Source: Serratia rhizosphaerae (GTDB taxonomy: Bacteria; Pseudomonadota; Gammaproteobacteria; Enterobacterales; Enterobacteriaceae). From it: a DNA stretch of 64,000 bases. Every line of letters begins with the position of its first letter. Within the stretch, counting starts at the first letter, position 1. The notes beneath the pieces were generated by a model. It made no database searches. It was not told the DNA's origin and was given only the letters and a program-made list of their open reading frames with translations. The DNA lies in assembly GCF_009817885.1 (NCBI RefSeq), contig NZ_CP041764.1, forward strand, positions 2,356,001 to 2,420,000, given 5' to 3'. Of the stretch, positions 8,810 to 16,630 are shown one piece after another. A program made the translations under genes and the position numbers.

Positions 8810-9253
8810 TTAGGCGTCTTCATCCTCTTCATCGCGCAACGGCACAATCAGCATATCGATATGTACGGTATTGATCAGCTGGCGGGCGGAAGACATCAGC
8901 TTGCTCCAGAAGTCCTGATGGTGGCCGCACAGCACCAGATCCATATCGTATTTCTTGATGGCGTCCACCAGCACCTGCGCCAGATCGCCGCTGCCGCTCA
9001 GGGTTTCGGTGATGGGGTAGCCGGCGTTTTGTGACAGCTCGGTCAGCGCATTGTGGGTTTCTTCGGAGATGCGCTTTTGCATATCGCCCAGATTAACGTC
9101 GATCAGGCCGGTATACAGATCGGAATAGTTAACATCGACGTGGATCAAGGAGACTTTGGCATTGTACGGCCGCGCCATGGAAACTGCTTTTTCGACCAGA
9201 ATTTTACTTTCCGGGGAGAGGTCTACCGCGATAAGAATGTGTTTGTAAGCCAT
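8810..9253 (-). CDS. uspA: Universal stress protein A
   Basis: Small cytoplasmic UspA-fold protein of 147 residues, starting MAYKHILIAVDLSPESKIL as in E. coli UspA. It has the conserved beta-strand/Asp start and the C-terminal DMLIVPL strand. The acidic tail (RDEEDEDA) extends slightly beyond the E. coli protein. It is induced by starvation and other stresses and is thought to protect DNA and cell envelope, though the biochemical role is unsettled. It diverges from uspB across a 582-base gap. Confidence 0.96.
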   Translation of the reverse strand: MAYKHILIAVDLSPESKILVEKAVSMARPYNAKVSLIHVDVNYSDLYTGLIDVNLGDMQKRISEETHNALTELSQNAGYPITETLSGSGDLAQVLVDAIKKYDMDLVLCGHHQDFWSKLMSSARQLINTVHIDMLIVPLRDEEDEDA

Positions 9254-9835
9254 GAGAATACTCCTTCCATATAATGCCGATTAAAGGGTAGCAGGCATTC
9301 CGCGCGCCAGCCTGGCGCCGTTGTTTTCTCCGCCATGGTTTGGCGTCTGCCTGCATCATATCATTACGCTAACGCAATGATATGTCGGGCCGATCACAGC
9401 GCAATGCTTCACTCAGTCTTGCTATTTTCACCCTGTTAGTTTTACACCTATCGGGCTAAAAATCCTATTTATTCAGGGGGTATTTCGCCCTTGAGCGTTT
9501 GAATTATAAGCGTTCTTAGAGCAAGTATAGTCCCGAATGGCGTTTTGAGCGTCGGCGACATGGCCGGCGGTGGCGGGTAACGCGCCGGCCGCGCTAAATT
9601 TTCCCTGTCTGTCCGGCTACGTTTACGTTTCGTTATCCTACAATAATGTTATAGGCCTCACCCTTCCTCTGTGCGCCGTACCTTGTCTCAATATGCGTTT
9701 GCGTATCGATGGGGCGTCGCCGATGGAGGGCGATGCCTGAGCGGTATCACTATCGGTCATCAGTCGTATTGGATATGAAGTAGGGTCGTTGGCTCCGGCG
9801 GGTTGCCGTGGATCGCAACGCCTTGAGGGGGAATC
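9254..9835. other. uspA-uspB divergent intergenic region
   Basis: A 582-base non-coding stretch between the divergent starts of uspA and uspB. It must carry both promoters. In E. coli uspB is sigma-S dependent; I cannot assign boxes here with confidence. No convincing gene, repeat or RNA was seen. Confidence 0.6.
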
Positions 9836-10171
9836 ATGATCAGTACCGTCGCGCTGTTCTGGGCTTTGTGTGTGGTATGTGTGGTAAACATGGTGCGCTA
9901 TTACTCTTCCCTGCGCGCGCTGCTGGTGGTGCTGCGCGGTTGCGACCCCTTGTTGTACCAGTATGTTGACGGCGGCGGTTTCTTTACCGCCCATGGCCAG
10001 CCGAGCAAGCAGCTGCGCCTGGTGCGCTATATCTATGCGCAGCGCTATAGCGATCATCACGACCCGGAGTTTATCCGCCGCTGCGAGCGGGTGCGCCGGC
10101 AGTTTATGCTGACCTCCGCCCTGTGCGGGCTGGTGGTGATCAGCCTGATCGCCATGGCTATCTGGTACTGA
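9836..10171 (+). CDS. uspB: Universal stress protein B
   Basis: A 111-residue inner-membrane protein with an N-terminal hydrophobic segment (about residues 3-18) and a C-terminal one (about 89-110), flanking a basic cytoplasmic loop. The sequence (MISTVALFWALCVVCVVNM...) and the place between uspA and pitA match E. coli UspB. E. coli uspB is sigma-S dependent and is needed for ethanol resistance in stationary phase. The AGGGGGAATC just upstream supports the ATG at 9836. Confidence 0.94.
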   Translation: MISTVALFWALCVVCVVNMVRYYSSLRALLVVLRGCDPLLYQYVDGGGFFTAHGQPSKQLRLVRYIYAQRYSDHHDPEFIRRCERVRRQFMLTSALCGLVVISLIAMAIWY

Positions 10172-10175
10172 TGCC

Positions 10176-10204
10176 AATAAAAAAGGCGGCCCTGAGGCCG
10201 CCTT
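10176..10204 (-). terminator. pitA/uspB shared terminator
   Basis: AAGGCGGCC-CTGA-GGCCGCCTT is a 9-bp perfect stem between the convergent uspB and pitA. An A run upstream gives a good T run for pitA; the uspB side is weaker. Confidence 0.8.
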
Positions 10205-10223
10205 GTATTCTGGGTTCGCTGAC

Positions 10224-11726
10224 TCAGATCAGCTTCAGCGCCAGCCAGTAGAGAGAACCGGACAGCAGAATCGAAATCGGCAGGGTTAACACCCAGGCCA
10301 GAGCGATGCTCTTCACGGTTTTGCTCTGCACGCCGCCGCCATCCACGATCATGGTCCCGGCTACCGCCGAGGAGAGCACGTGGGTGGTGGAAACCGGCAT
10401 GCCGGTGTAGCTGGCGACGCCGATCGACAGTGCGGCGGTCATCTGAGCCGATACGCCTTGCGCGTAGGTCATGCCCTTCTTACCGATTTTCTCGCCGATG
10501 GTGGTCGCGACGCGTTTCCAGCCCACCATGGTGCCGAGAGACAGCGCCAGCGCAACGGCGACAATGATCCACAGCGGCGCATATTCCACGGTCTGCAGCA
10601 GATCCTGACGCAGGTTGTTCAGGAAGCGTTTGTCTTCCGCTGAGGTTTCCGGCAGCTTGGCGACCTTATCTGCGGTATCCGTCACGCACATCAGCAGGCG
10701 ACGCAGCTGGCTGCGTTGCTCCACGTTCAGCTGGTCATAACTTTGCAGGTCTTTCAGCAGGCCGGACGCATGGTTGATGGCCGGCATGGCGCGTGACGTG
10801 TCGCAGTGGAACTCTTGCGGCGCGTTGCTGGCCGGCGTTTCTTCCGGCGTCGGCACCAGCGGCGTGATGGCGACGACATGCGCCAGCGACGCCTGATGCT
10901 GCTGGTAATACTGCTGCAGATGGCTGACGGCATCACGGGTACGGGTGATGTCATAGCCGGTTGCATTCATATTGAGCACAAAGCCGGCCGGCGCTACGCC
11001 GATCAGCACCAGCATGATCAAACCGATGCCTTTCTGACCGTCATTGGCGCCGTGTGAGAAGCTTACGCCGACGGCGGACAGAATCAGCGCGATACGCGTC
11101 CAGAACGGCGGCTTGCGCTTACCGTCAACTTTTTCGCGTTCGGCCGGCGTCATATGAATACGCTTGCGTTTTTTGGTTCCGCTCCAGTAACGGCGCAGCA
11201 TAAACACCATCAGCCCGGCGACCATCATCCCCACCAGCGGGGAGAAGATCAATGACAGGAAAATACTGATCATTTTCGGGACGTTAAGCGCATCCACCAT
11301 GGAGGTGTTGGTAACCAGAGCGTTGGTCAGGCCGACACCGATAATGGCGCCAATCAACGTATGGGAGCTGGAGGCCGGCAGACCGAAATACCAGGTGCCG
11401 AGGTTCCAGACGATTGCCGCCAATAGCATGGAGAACACCATAGCTAATCCGTGCGCGGAACTGACGTTCAGCAACAGATCGGTTGGCAGCAGGTGGACAA
11501 TGGCGTAGGCAACACTCAAACCGCCGAGTATTACGCCAAGGAAGTTAAACACGCCCGCCATTACGACCGCAAGTTGCGAGCGCATAGCACGGGTATAGAT
11601 CACGGTAGCAACCGCATTGGCCGTATCATGAAAGCCGTTGATGGCTTCGTACATCAATACGAACAGCAGTGCGAGTATTAACATCAGGCCGGTATGGAAA
11701 TCCAGGCCAGCGAACAAATGCAACAT
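10224..11726 (-). CDS. pitA: Low-affinity inorganic phosphate transporter PitA
   Basis: Inner-membrane proton symporter that takes up metal-phosphate complexes. The two duplicated PiT signature regions are visible: GFHDTANAVAT near the N-terminus and FSHGANDGQKG in the middle, plus GMPVSTTHVLSS near the C-terminus. A large hydrophilic insert (about residues 230-380) splits the membrane segments, as in E. coli PitA. The open frame starts at 11777, but the ATG at 11726 (MLHLFAGLDFHTG) matches the family start and gives 500 residues against 499 in E. coli. It diverges from yhiN. Confidence 0.96.
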   Translation of the reverse strand: MLHLFAGLDFHTGLMLILALLFVLMYEAINGFHDTANAVATVIYTRAMRSQLAVVMAGVFNFLGVILGGLSVAYAIVHLLPTDLLLNVSSAHGLAMVFSMLLAAIVWNLGTWYFGLPASSSHTLIGAIIGVGLTNALVTNTSMVDALNVPKMISIFLSLIFSPLVGMMVAGLMVFMLRRYWSGTKKRKRIHMTPAEREKVDGKRKPPFWTRIALILSAVGVSFSHGANDGQKGIGLIMLVLIGVAPAGFVLNMNATGYDITRTRDAVSHLQQYYQQHQASLAHVVAITPLVPTPEETPASNAPQEFHCDTSRAMPAINHASGLLKDLQSYDQLNVEQRSQLRRLLMCVTDTADKVAKLPETSAEDKRFLNNLRQDLLQTVEYAPLWIIVAVALALSLGTMVGWKRVATTIGEKIGKKGMTYAQGVSAQMTAALSIGVASYTGMPVSTTHVLSSAVAGTMIVDGGGVQSKTVKSIALAWVLTLPISILLSGSLYWLALKLI

Positions 11727-12027
11727 AAGCGTTACGCCAGGTTTGTGGACATGAACGCCGCGCATTATCCGTGACAACAGGGGGCGGGGAAAAGAAAAAT
11801 ATGACGTTTTTTTGATTTCCTTGTGCCCGAACAGGCACTATCTCTCTGCAAATCAAATAAATATCATGATGTTACATGGATTTACCGATTATAACATTTC
11901 CTTACGGCGGCGCTGGCGCAGGCCGTGATTTACAGATAACTACGATGAATTTAGCGGTGAGCGGCGGCGAAATAGCGTAAAATGGCGCGCTTTTGTCGTG
12001 ATTGTGGTTTAACTCAGAGGGGCTTAG
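11727..12027. other. pitA-yhiN divergent intergenic region
   Basis: A 301-base gap holding both promoters. It is AT-rich near 11810-11910. I see no further gene or convincing operator. Confidence 0.5.
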
Positions 12028-13230
12028 GTGGAACAGTTTGATGTAGTCGTTATCGGCGCGGGCGCGGCGGGAATGTTTTGTGCGGCGCAGGCAGGGCAGC
12101 AGGGTTGCCGGGTGCTGCTGCTCGACAACGGCAAAAAGCCGGGGCGTAAAATTCTGATGTCGGGCGGCGGACGCTGTAACTTCACCAATATGTACGCCGA
12201 ACCGGCGGCCTACCTGTCCAATAATCCCCACTTCTGCAAATCCGCGCTGGCGCGCTACACCCAGTGGGATTTTATCGACCTGATTAACCGCTACGGCGTG
12301 GCTTACCATGAGAAAACGTTGGGGCAGTTGTTTTGCGACGACTCGGCGCAACAGGTGGTCGATCTGCTGGTGAAAGAGTGCGAGCTGGGCCAGGTCACGC
12401 TACGCCTGCGCAGTGAAGTGCTGCAGGTGGAAAAACACGACGACGGCTTTGAACTGACGCTGAATGGCGAGAAAGTAAGCGCACGCTCACTTGTGGTGGC
12501 CAGCGGTGGACTTTCCATGCCGGGGCTGGGTGCTTCACCGTTCGGCTATAAGCTGGCTGAACAGTTCGGTCTTAATGTGTTGCCTACCCGCGCCGGTCTG
12601 GTGCCCTTTACCCTGCATAAGCCGCTGCTGGAGCAATCACAAACGTTGTCCGGCGTTTCGGTGCCGGCCAGCGTGACGGCGGCGGACGGTACGCTGTTCC
12701 GGGAAGCCATCTTGTTTACCCATCGCGGCCTGTCCGGCCCGGCGGTGTTGCAGATTTCCAGCTACTGGCAGCCTGGTGAGTATGTGAGTGTTAACTTACT
12801 TCCTGACCTCGATCTGGCAGGCTTCCTGGATCAGCAGAGTCAGGCTCACCCTAACCAGAGCTTGAAAAATACGCTGGCGCTGCATCTGCCGAAGCGTCTG
12901 GTTGAGTTTTTGCAAACCCTGGGACAGTTGCCAGAAGCGACCCTGAAGCAACTGACCCCGGCTCAGCAGGCCGAGCTGGTGAACAGCCTGCAGCAATGGC
13001 GGGTGCAACCCAATGGTACGGAAGGTTACCGCACGGCTGAAGTGACGCTGGGCGGCGTAGATACCCGCGAGCTGTCCTCCAAGACCATGGAGGCGCGCAA
13101 GGTGCCGGGGCTGTACTTTATCGGCGAAGTAGTGGACGTGAGCGGGTGGCTGGGCGGTTACAATTTCCAGTGGGCATGGAGCTCCGCCTGGGCCTGTGCG
13201 CAAGCGCTTGCGGCGGCACAGGGGCAATAA
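12028..13230 (+). CDS. yhiN: YhiN, HI0933-type FAD-dependent oxidoreductase
   Basis: A 400-residue flavoprotein. The N-terminal dinucleotide motif DVVVIGAGAAGMFCA is followed by KPGRKILMSGGGRCNFTN, which is diagnostic of the HI0933/YhiN family, and the C-terminal FAD segment is GLYFIGEVVDVSGWLGGYN. Substrate and physiological role are not established. The start is a GTG at 12028 after AGAGGGGCTTA. Position divergent to pitA matches E. coli. A hairpin terminator follows at 13252. Confidence 0.93.
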   Translation: MEQFDVVVIGAGAAGMFCAAQAGQQGCRVLLLDNGKKPGRKILMSGGGRCNFTNMYAEPAAYLSNNPHFCKSALARYTQWDFIDLINRYGVAYHEKTLGQLFCDDSAQQVVDLLVKECELGQVTLRLRSEVLQVEKHDDGFELTLNGEKVSARSLVVASGGLSMPGLGASPFGYKLAEQFGLNVLPTRAGLVPFTLHKPLLEQSQTLSGVSVPASVTAADGTLFREAILFTHRGLSGPAVLQISSYWQPGEYVSVNLLPDLDLAGFLDQQSQAHPNQSLKNTLALHLPKRLVEFLQTLGQLPEATLKQLTPAQQAELVNSLQQWRVQPNGTEGYRTAEVTLGGVDTRELSSKTMEARKVPGLYFIGEVVDVSGWLGGYNFQWAWSSAWACAQALAAAQGQ

Positions 13231-13251
13231 ACAGGTAATATCGGGGTTAAG

Positions 13252-13276
13252 CATCTCCTGAGTCTGGAGATGTTTA
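13252..13276 (+). terminator. yhiN terminator
   Basis: CATCTCC-TGAGTCT-GGAGATG is a 7-bp perfect stem followed by TTTAGCCTTT. Confidence 0.65.
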
Positions 13277-13588
13277 GCCTTTGGCATTTGTCGTCACCAC
13301 GCGGTTTTGCGGCGGAGTTGTGCGTTGGCAAACGGCTAATAACCCTAGCTTATTTAATTTAATTCTAAAAATACATTGCTAATAATTTATGGTTATGTGT
13401 AAATAGCGCCATCGGTTTGTGGTACAGACATTATGCAAGCAGTTTTATTAAAGTAGTTCTCAGTATTAGCGATATCCTCCCAGATACTTCTTTTCCCGTG
13501 AATTCTCTTATTTAGCGCCCATAAGATAACACCAAACACAAGCCACTATCGCCTTATGGCGGCCCAATAAATAAAGAAGGAAGTTTCT
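13277..13588 (+). promoter_or_regulatory. Long leader of the cold-shock gene
   Basis: The 312 bases before the cold-shock ORF are AT-rich around 13345-13400, where a promoter is likely. Near 13417-13429 TTTGTGGTACAGA partly resembles the cold box found at the start of cspA-family leaders. Just before the ribosome binding site GCCCATAAG (about 13517-13525) can pair with CTTATGGC (about 13553-13560). Such structure fits the temperature-responsive leaders of cspA, cspB and cspG. The transcription start is not determined, so leader length is inferred. Confidence 0.5.
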
Positions 13589-13801
13589 ATGTCTAATAAA
13601 ATGACTGGTTTAGTAAAATGGTTTGATGCGGGTAAAGGTTTTGGCTTCATTTCACCGGCAGACGGCAGCAAAGATGTTTTTGTACATTTCTCTGCAATCC
13701 AGAGTAATGACTTCAAAACGTTAGATGAAGGCCAAAAGGTTGAATTCACCATCGAAAATGGCCAGAAAGGCCCGTCTGCAGGCAATGTGGTTGCTCTGTA
13801 A
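13589..13801 (+). CDS. CspA-family cold-shock protein (CspB/CspG-like)
   Basis: A 70-residue single cold-shock domain. RNP1 (KGFGFISP, about residues 16-23) and RNP2 (VFVHFSAI, about 30-37) are intact. The N-terminus MSNKMTGLVKWF is closest to E. coli CspB and CspG. It is expected to bind single-stranded RNA and DNA as an RNA chaperone. The strong AAGAAGGAAG precedes the ATG. The long structured leader suggests a cold-inducible member rather than a constitutive CspC/CspE type. It stands alone between yhiN and fetAB. Confidence 0.93.
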   Translation: MSNKMTGLVKWFDAGKGFGFISPADGSKDVFVHFSAIQSNDFKTLDEGQKVEFTIENGQKGPSAGNVVAL

Positions 13802-14289
13802 GCGTTAAAGTCGGGCTGAGGGGCTTGCAATAGCGAAGATGGCGTAAGCCTGAGCAGACAAGACATCCATGGCTTCACTTTGTTAATCCCGGTTTCAGGC
13901 CGGGGTTATGCCAGCTCTTCCACGAATTTTCTTTTCTATGACCAACAGTAAAGCGTATTGCCGTCATTTTTACACGCCGAATTCTTTCCTGTTGTGCCAT
14001 GGTCGTGCTTAGGCCGCGTAATGTTGGAGTGTTTGATGAACGCTTACGCCACAATTATGACGGTCGGGAAAGTCACCGGCGACATACTAACCCTGGCCTC
14101 ACCGTCGGGGTTTTTTGTATGCGGCACGGGCTGTAGCGTGTTCGGATCTGCCGGCGGGTAGGCGTTCACGAGTTCTCTGCTTCGGAGGGATTGTGTGGGG
14201 CTATCATAGCCTTCGTTGATCGCGATTTGCCTGGCGGATTTCCGGCACCCTATACTGACCATTCATCGTGCGCAATGAATGGAGTCATA
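13802..14289. other. Intergenic region between cold-shock gene and fetA, with hairpins
   Basis: A 488-base gap. A hairpin near 13885-13907 (ATCCCGG...CCGGGGTT) lies 85 bases after the cold-shock stop but lacks a T run. A better terminator-like element is at 14094-14116: ACCCTG and CGGGGT arms followed by six T. A 42-codon frame (MNAYATIMTVGKV...) from 14037 overlaps that terminator; I do not recognise it. The last 100 bases must hold the fetA promoter. Confidence 0.45.
14094..14119 (+). terminator. Candidate intrinsic terminator of an unassigned transcript
   Basis: A 6-bp imperfect stem (one G-U pair) with a 9-base loop is followed by TTTTTT. It lies about 300 bases after the cold-shock stop, so it may end that mRNA or a separate small RNA. 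Confidence 0.4.
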
Positions 14290-14961
14290 ATGAAGGAAGA
14301 TAATAACGTACTGGTATTGGATGATATCCATTATCAAATAGATGACTCGGTCATTCTGGATTCGGTCTCTTTGACGCTCAAATCCGGTGAGTTCAAGCTG
14401 ATCACCGGCCCCTCCGGCTGCGGGAAAAGTACGCTGCTGAAAATAATTTCCTCACTGATTAGCCCAACCCGCGGCGCTATTATTTTTGACGGCAAGAATA
14501 TTAACGAACTGTCGCCCGAGCATTATCGCCAGCAGGTTTCCTACTGCTTCCAAACGCCGGCGTTGTTTGGTAGCTCGGTGTTTGACAACCTGGCACTGCC
14601 TTACCAGATTCGCCGCATCAAACCGGATGAGGAAAAAATGAAGCAGGATCTGCAGCGCTTTATGCTGCCGGAGAGCCTGCTGCAAAAGAGCATTAACGAA
14701 CTGTCCGGCGGTGAGAAACAGCGGATCTCGCTGATCCGCAACCTGCAGTTTGTGCCTAAAGTCCTGCTGTTGGATGAAATCACCAGCGCGCTGGATGAAG
14801 AAAATAAGCATAACGTTAACGAAATAATCCGCCAGCTGGTCGAGCAGCAGGATATGGCCGTGCTGTGGGTAACGCACGACCGGGATGAAATTGCGCATGC
14901 CGACGATATTATTGAGCTGCAGGCGCATCGGACACGGGAGACGGCCAGTGAACCAGCATAA
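14290..14961 (+). CDS. fetA: Iron efflux ABC transporter ATP-binding protein FetA
   Basis: The ATPase of the FetAB (YbbL/YbbM) exporter, which in E. coli lowers cellular iron and protects against peroxide. Walker A GPSGCGKST is at residues 40-48, the ABC signature LSGGEKQR at 138-145, Walker B LLLDE near 159-163, and the switch histidine in WVTHDRDE. The ATG at 14290 is preceded by GGAGTCATA and gives 223 residues (225 in E. coli); the open frame begins 99 bases earlier. The 3' end overlaps fetB by 14 bases, so the two are coupled. Confidence 0.93.
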   Translation: MKEDNNVLVLDDIHYQIDDSVILDSVSLTLKSGEFKLITGPSGCGKSTLLKIISSLISPTRGAIIFDGKNINELSPEHYRQQVSYCFQTPALFGSSVFDNLALPYQIRRIKPDEEKMKQDLQRFMLPESLLQKSINELSGGEKQRISLIRNLQFVPKVLLLDEITSALDEENKHNVNEIIRQLVEQQDMAVLWVTHDRDEIAHADDIIELQAHRTRETASEPA

Positions 14962-15721
14962 CATCACGAATGAATCACTGGGATTGTCGATGATTCTGGT
15001 GCTGGTGGCGATTTTAATCAGCCATAAAGAAAAGCTGGCGTTGGAAAAGGATATTATCTGGAGCATCTGCCGGGCGGTGGTGCAGCTGATTATTGTCGGC
15101 TACGTGCTGAAGTATATTTTCGCCTTGAATAACGAAGCGCTGACGGTGCTGATGGTGCTGTTTATCTGCTTCAATGCGGCTTACAACGCCAAAAAACGCA
15201 GCAAGTATATTGAGCATGCTTTTGTCACTTCGTTTATCGCTATAACCACCGGCGCGGCGCTGACGCTGATCGTGCTGGTGTTGACCGGCTCGATAGAGTT
15301 TACGCCGATGCAGGTGATTCCGATTTCCGGCATGATCGCCGGCAACGCCATGGTGGCGGTCGGGCTGTGTTACAACAATCTGGGGCAGCGTTTCAAAAGC
15401 GAGCAGCAGAAGATCCAGGAAATGCTCAGCCTGGGCGCCTCGCCGAAGTTTGCGTCCGCTGCGCTGATTCGCGACAGCATTCGCGCATCGCTGATCCCAA
15501 CGATTGATTCGGCAAAAACGGTGGGGCTGGTCAGCCTGCCCGGCATGATGTCCGGTTTGATCTTTGCCGGTATCGATCCGGTGAAGGCGATCAAATACCA
15601 GATTATGGTGACGTTTATGCTGCTGTCTACCGCCAGCCTGTCGACCATTATCGCCTGCTATCTGGCATACCGTAAGTTTTATAATCAGCGCCATCAGTTG
15701 GTGGTGACCACGCTGAAGTAA
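14948..15721 (+). CDS. fetB: Iron efflux ABC transporter permease FetB
   Basis: An inner-membrane UPF0014 permease with about seven hydrophobic segments, including LGLSMILVLVAILISHKEK at the N-terminus and the conserved MIAGNAMVAVGLCYNN and KTVGLVSLPGMMSGLIFAG segments. The N-terminal NQHNITNESL matches E. coli FetB (MNSHNITNESL). This fixes the start as the GTG at 14948 inside the end of fetA, giving 257 residues. It partners FetA in iron export. A terminator follows at 15730. Confidence 0.93.
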   Translation: MNQHNITNESLGLSMILVLVAILISHKEKLALEKDIIWSICRAVVQLIIVGYVLKYIFALNNEALTVLMVLFICFNAAYNAKKRSKYIEHAFVTSFIAITTGAALTLIVLVLTGSIEFTPMQVIPISGMIAGNAMVAVGLCYNNLGQRFKSEQQKIQEMLSLGASPKFASAALIRDSIRASLIPTIDSAKTVGLVSLPGMMSGLIFAGIDPVKAIKYQIMVTFMLLSTASLSTIIACYLAYRKFYNQRHQLVVTTLK

Positions 15722-15729
15722 AACAGCGT

Positions 15730-15757
15730 ACGGCCTCTGGCAAGAGGCCGTTACTTT
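15730..15757 (+). terminator. Terminator between convergent fetB and iolI
   Basis: ACGGCCTCT-TGCC-type stem (ACGGCCTCTGGCAAGAGGCCGT in two arms of nine) followed by TACTTTAT. The reverse strand has GTTTTA after the stem, so it may serve both directions. Confidence 0.75.
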
Positions 15758-15762
15758 ATCGG

Positions 15763-16605
15763 TTACGGTGCTGCCTGCAGCAGGGCGATGCTTTGACGAA
15801 CTTCCCGTTCAATATCCGCTTCCGTCCAGCCGTTCAGCTGCGAAGAGAAGGGCTCGAAGGCGTAAATGCCCCGGTAGCCCAGGCGCTCCAGATTCTGCAC
15901 CTGTTTTTTACTCTCCAGACGATCCCGTTCGCTCAGCATAATGCGCTCCTCATCGCCCAGCGTCTCTTTGGCGCGAGGATCCTCGACGCCGGAAAGGTGC
16001 ACCAGACCGATCCGATCGATTTGGATCTGCGCATCGAATTCTTGCTGAGCAGGCGCGCTCAGGTAATGGTGGAAAGTGTCCAGTACGATCTTATAGGGTG
16101 CGCCGGCATCGCGGATAATCGCCTGGCTCAGCAGGGACGAACGCAGGGAACTGATGCCGAAGCCGAGCGGCTCCACATAGCCCTCAACGCCGTAGCGCTG
16201 GAACAGCGGCGCCAGTAGTTGCAGCGCAGCCAGCGTATCCTGCTGCTTTTGCTCATCGCTGCGGCGATCGTCCTTACTGCAGTGCGGGCAGAGCACCAGC
16301 GCCTTGCTGTGAATGGCCTGCGCCTGCGTCAGCAGCGCTTGCGCATTGCCAAGCAGCGTCTCTTGGTTATCCAGCAGGTTAAACATGCCGAGAGCATTGA
16401 TGGTGATAATTTCAATGCCGTATTTCGCCGCCAGCGCATTGAGCTGCTCATTGCTTAAATCATCGGTCACTTTGCCGCTGGGCATATCGTTGCGCAACTC
16501 AACCTTGTTAAGGCCGCATTTTTTTACCAGTTGGAAAAAACGCTCCAGATCGAGATTCGGGGCTATTTTTCGATTGATACAGAAGCGATCCAGCGCAATG
16601 GCCAT
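15763..16605 (-). CDS. iolI: IolI-type inosose isomerase (TIM-barrel)
   Basis: A 280-residue xylose-isomerase-like TIM-barrel protein. The segment VELRNDMPSGKVTDDLS and later VEPLGFG, LDTFHH and YAFEPFS supply the acidic and histidine metal ligands typical of IolI/IolE-like enzymes. IolI interconverts 2-keto-myo-inositol isomers (scyllo-inosose and 1-keto-D-chiro-inositol), letting D-chiro-inositol enter the pathway. The ATG at 16605 has GGGAG ten bases upstream and is preferred to the longer frame from 16644, which would overlap iolT. It lies 25 bases after iolT in the same operon. Confidence 0.8.
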   Translation of the reverse strand: MAIALDRFCINRKIAPNLDLERFFQLVKKCGLNKVELRNDMPSGKVTDDLSNEQLNALAAKYGIEIITINALGMFNLLDNQETLLGNAQALLTQAQAIHSKALVLCPHCSKDDRRSDEQKQQDTLAALQLLAPLFQRYGVEGYVEPLGFGISSLRSSLLSQAIIRDAGAPYKIVLDTFHHYLSAPAQQEFDAQIQIDRIGLVHLSGVEDPRAKETLGDEERIMLSERDRLESKKQVQNLERLGYRGIYAFEPFSSQLNGWTEADIEREVRQSIALLQAAP

Positions 16606-16630
16606 GGTGTCTGACTCCCAAAAGTGAAGG

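Noticed and set aside
9650..10177. A 179-codon minus-strand frame across the uspB gene
   Set aside because: It covers conserved uspB and has low-complexity His/Gln-rich sequence; there is no support for expression.
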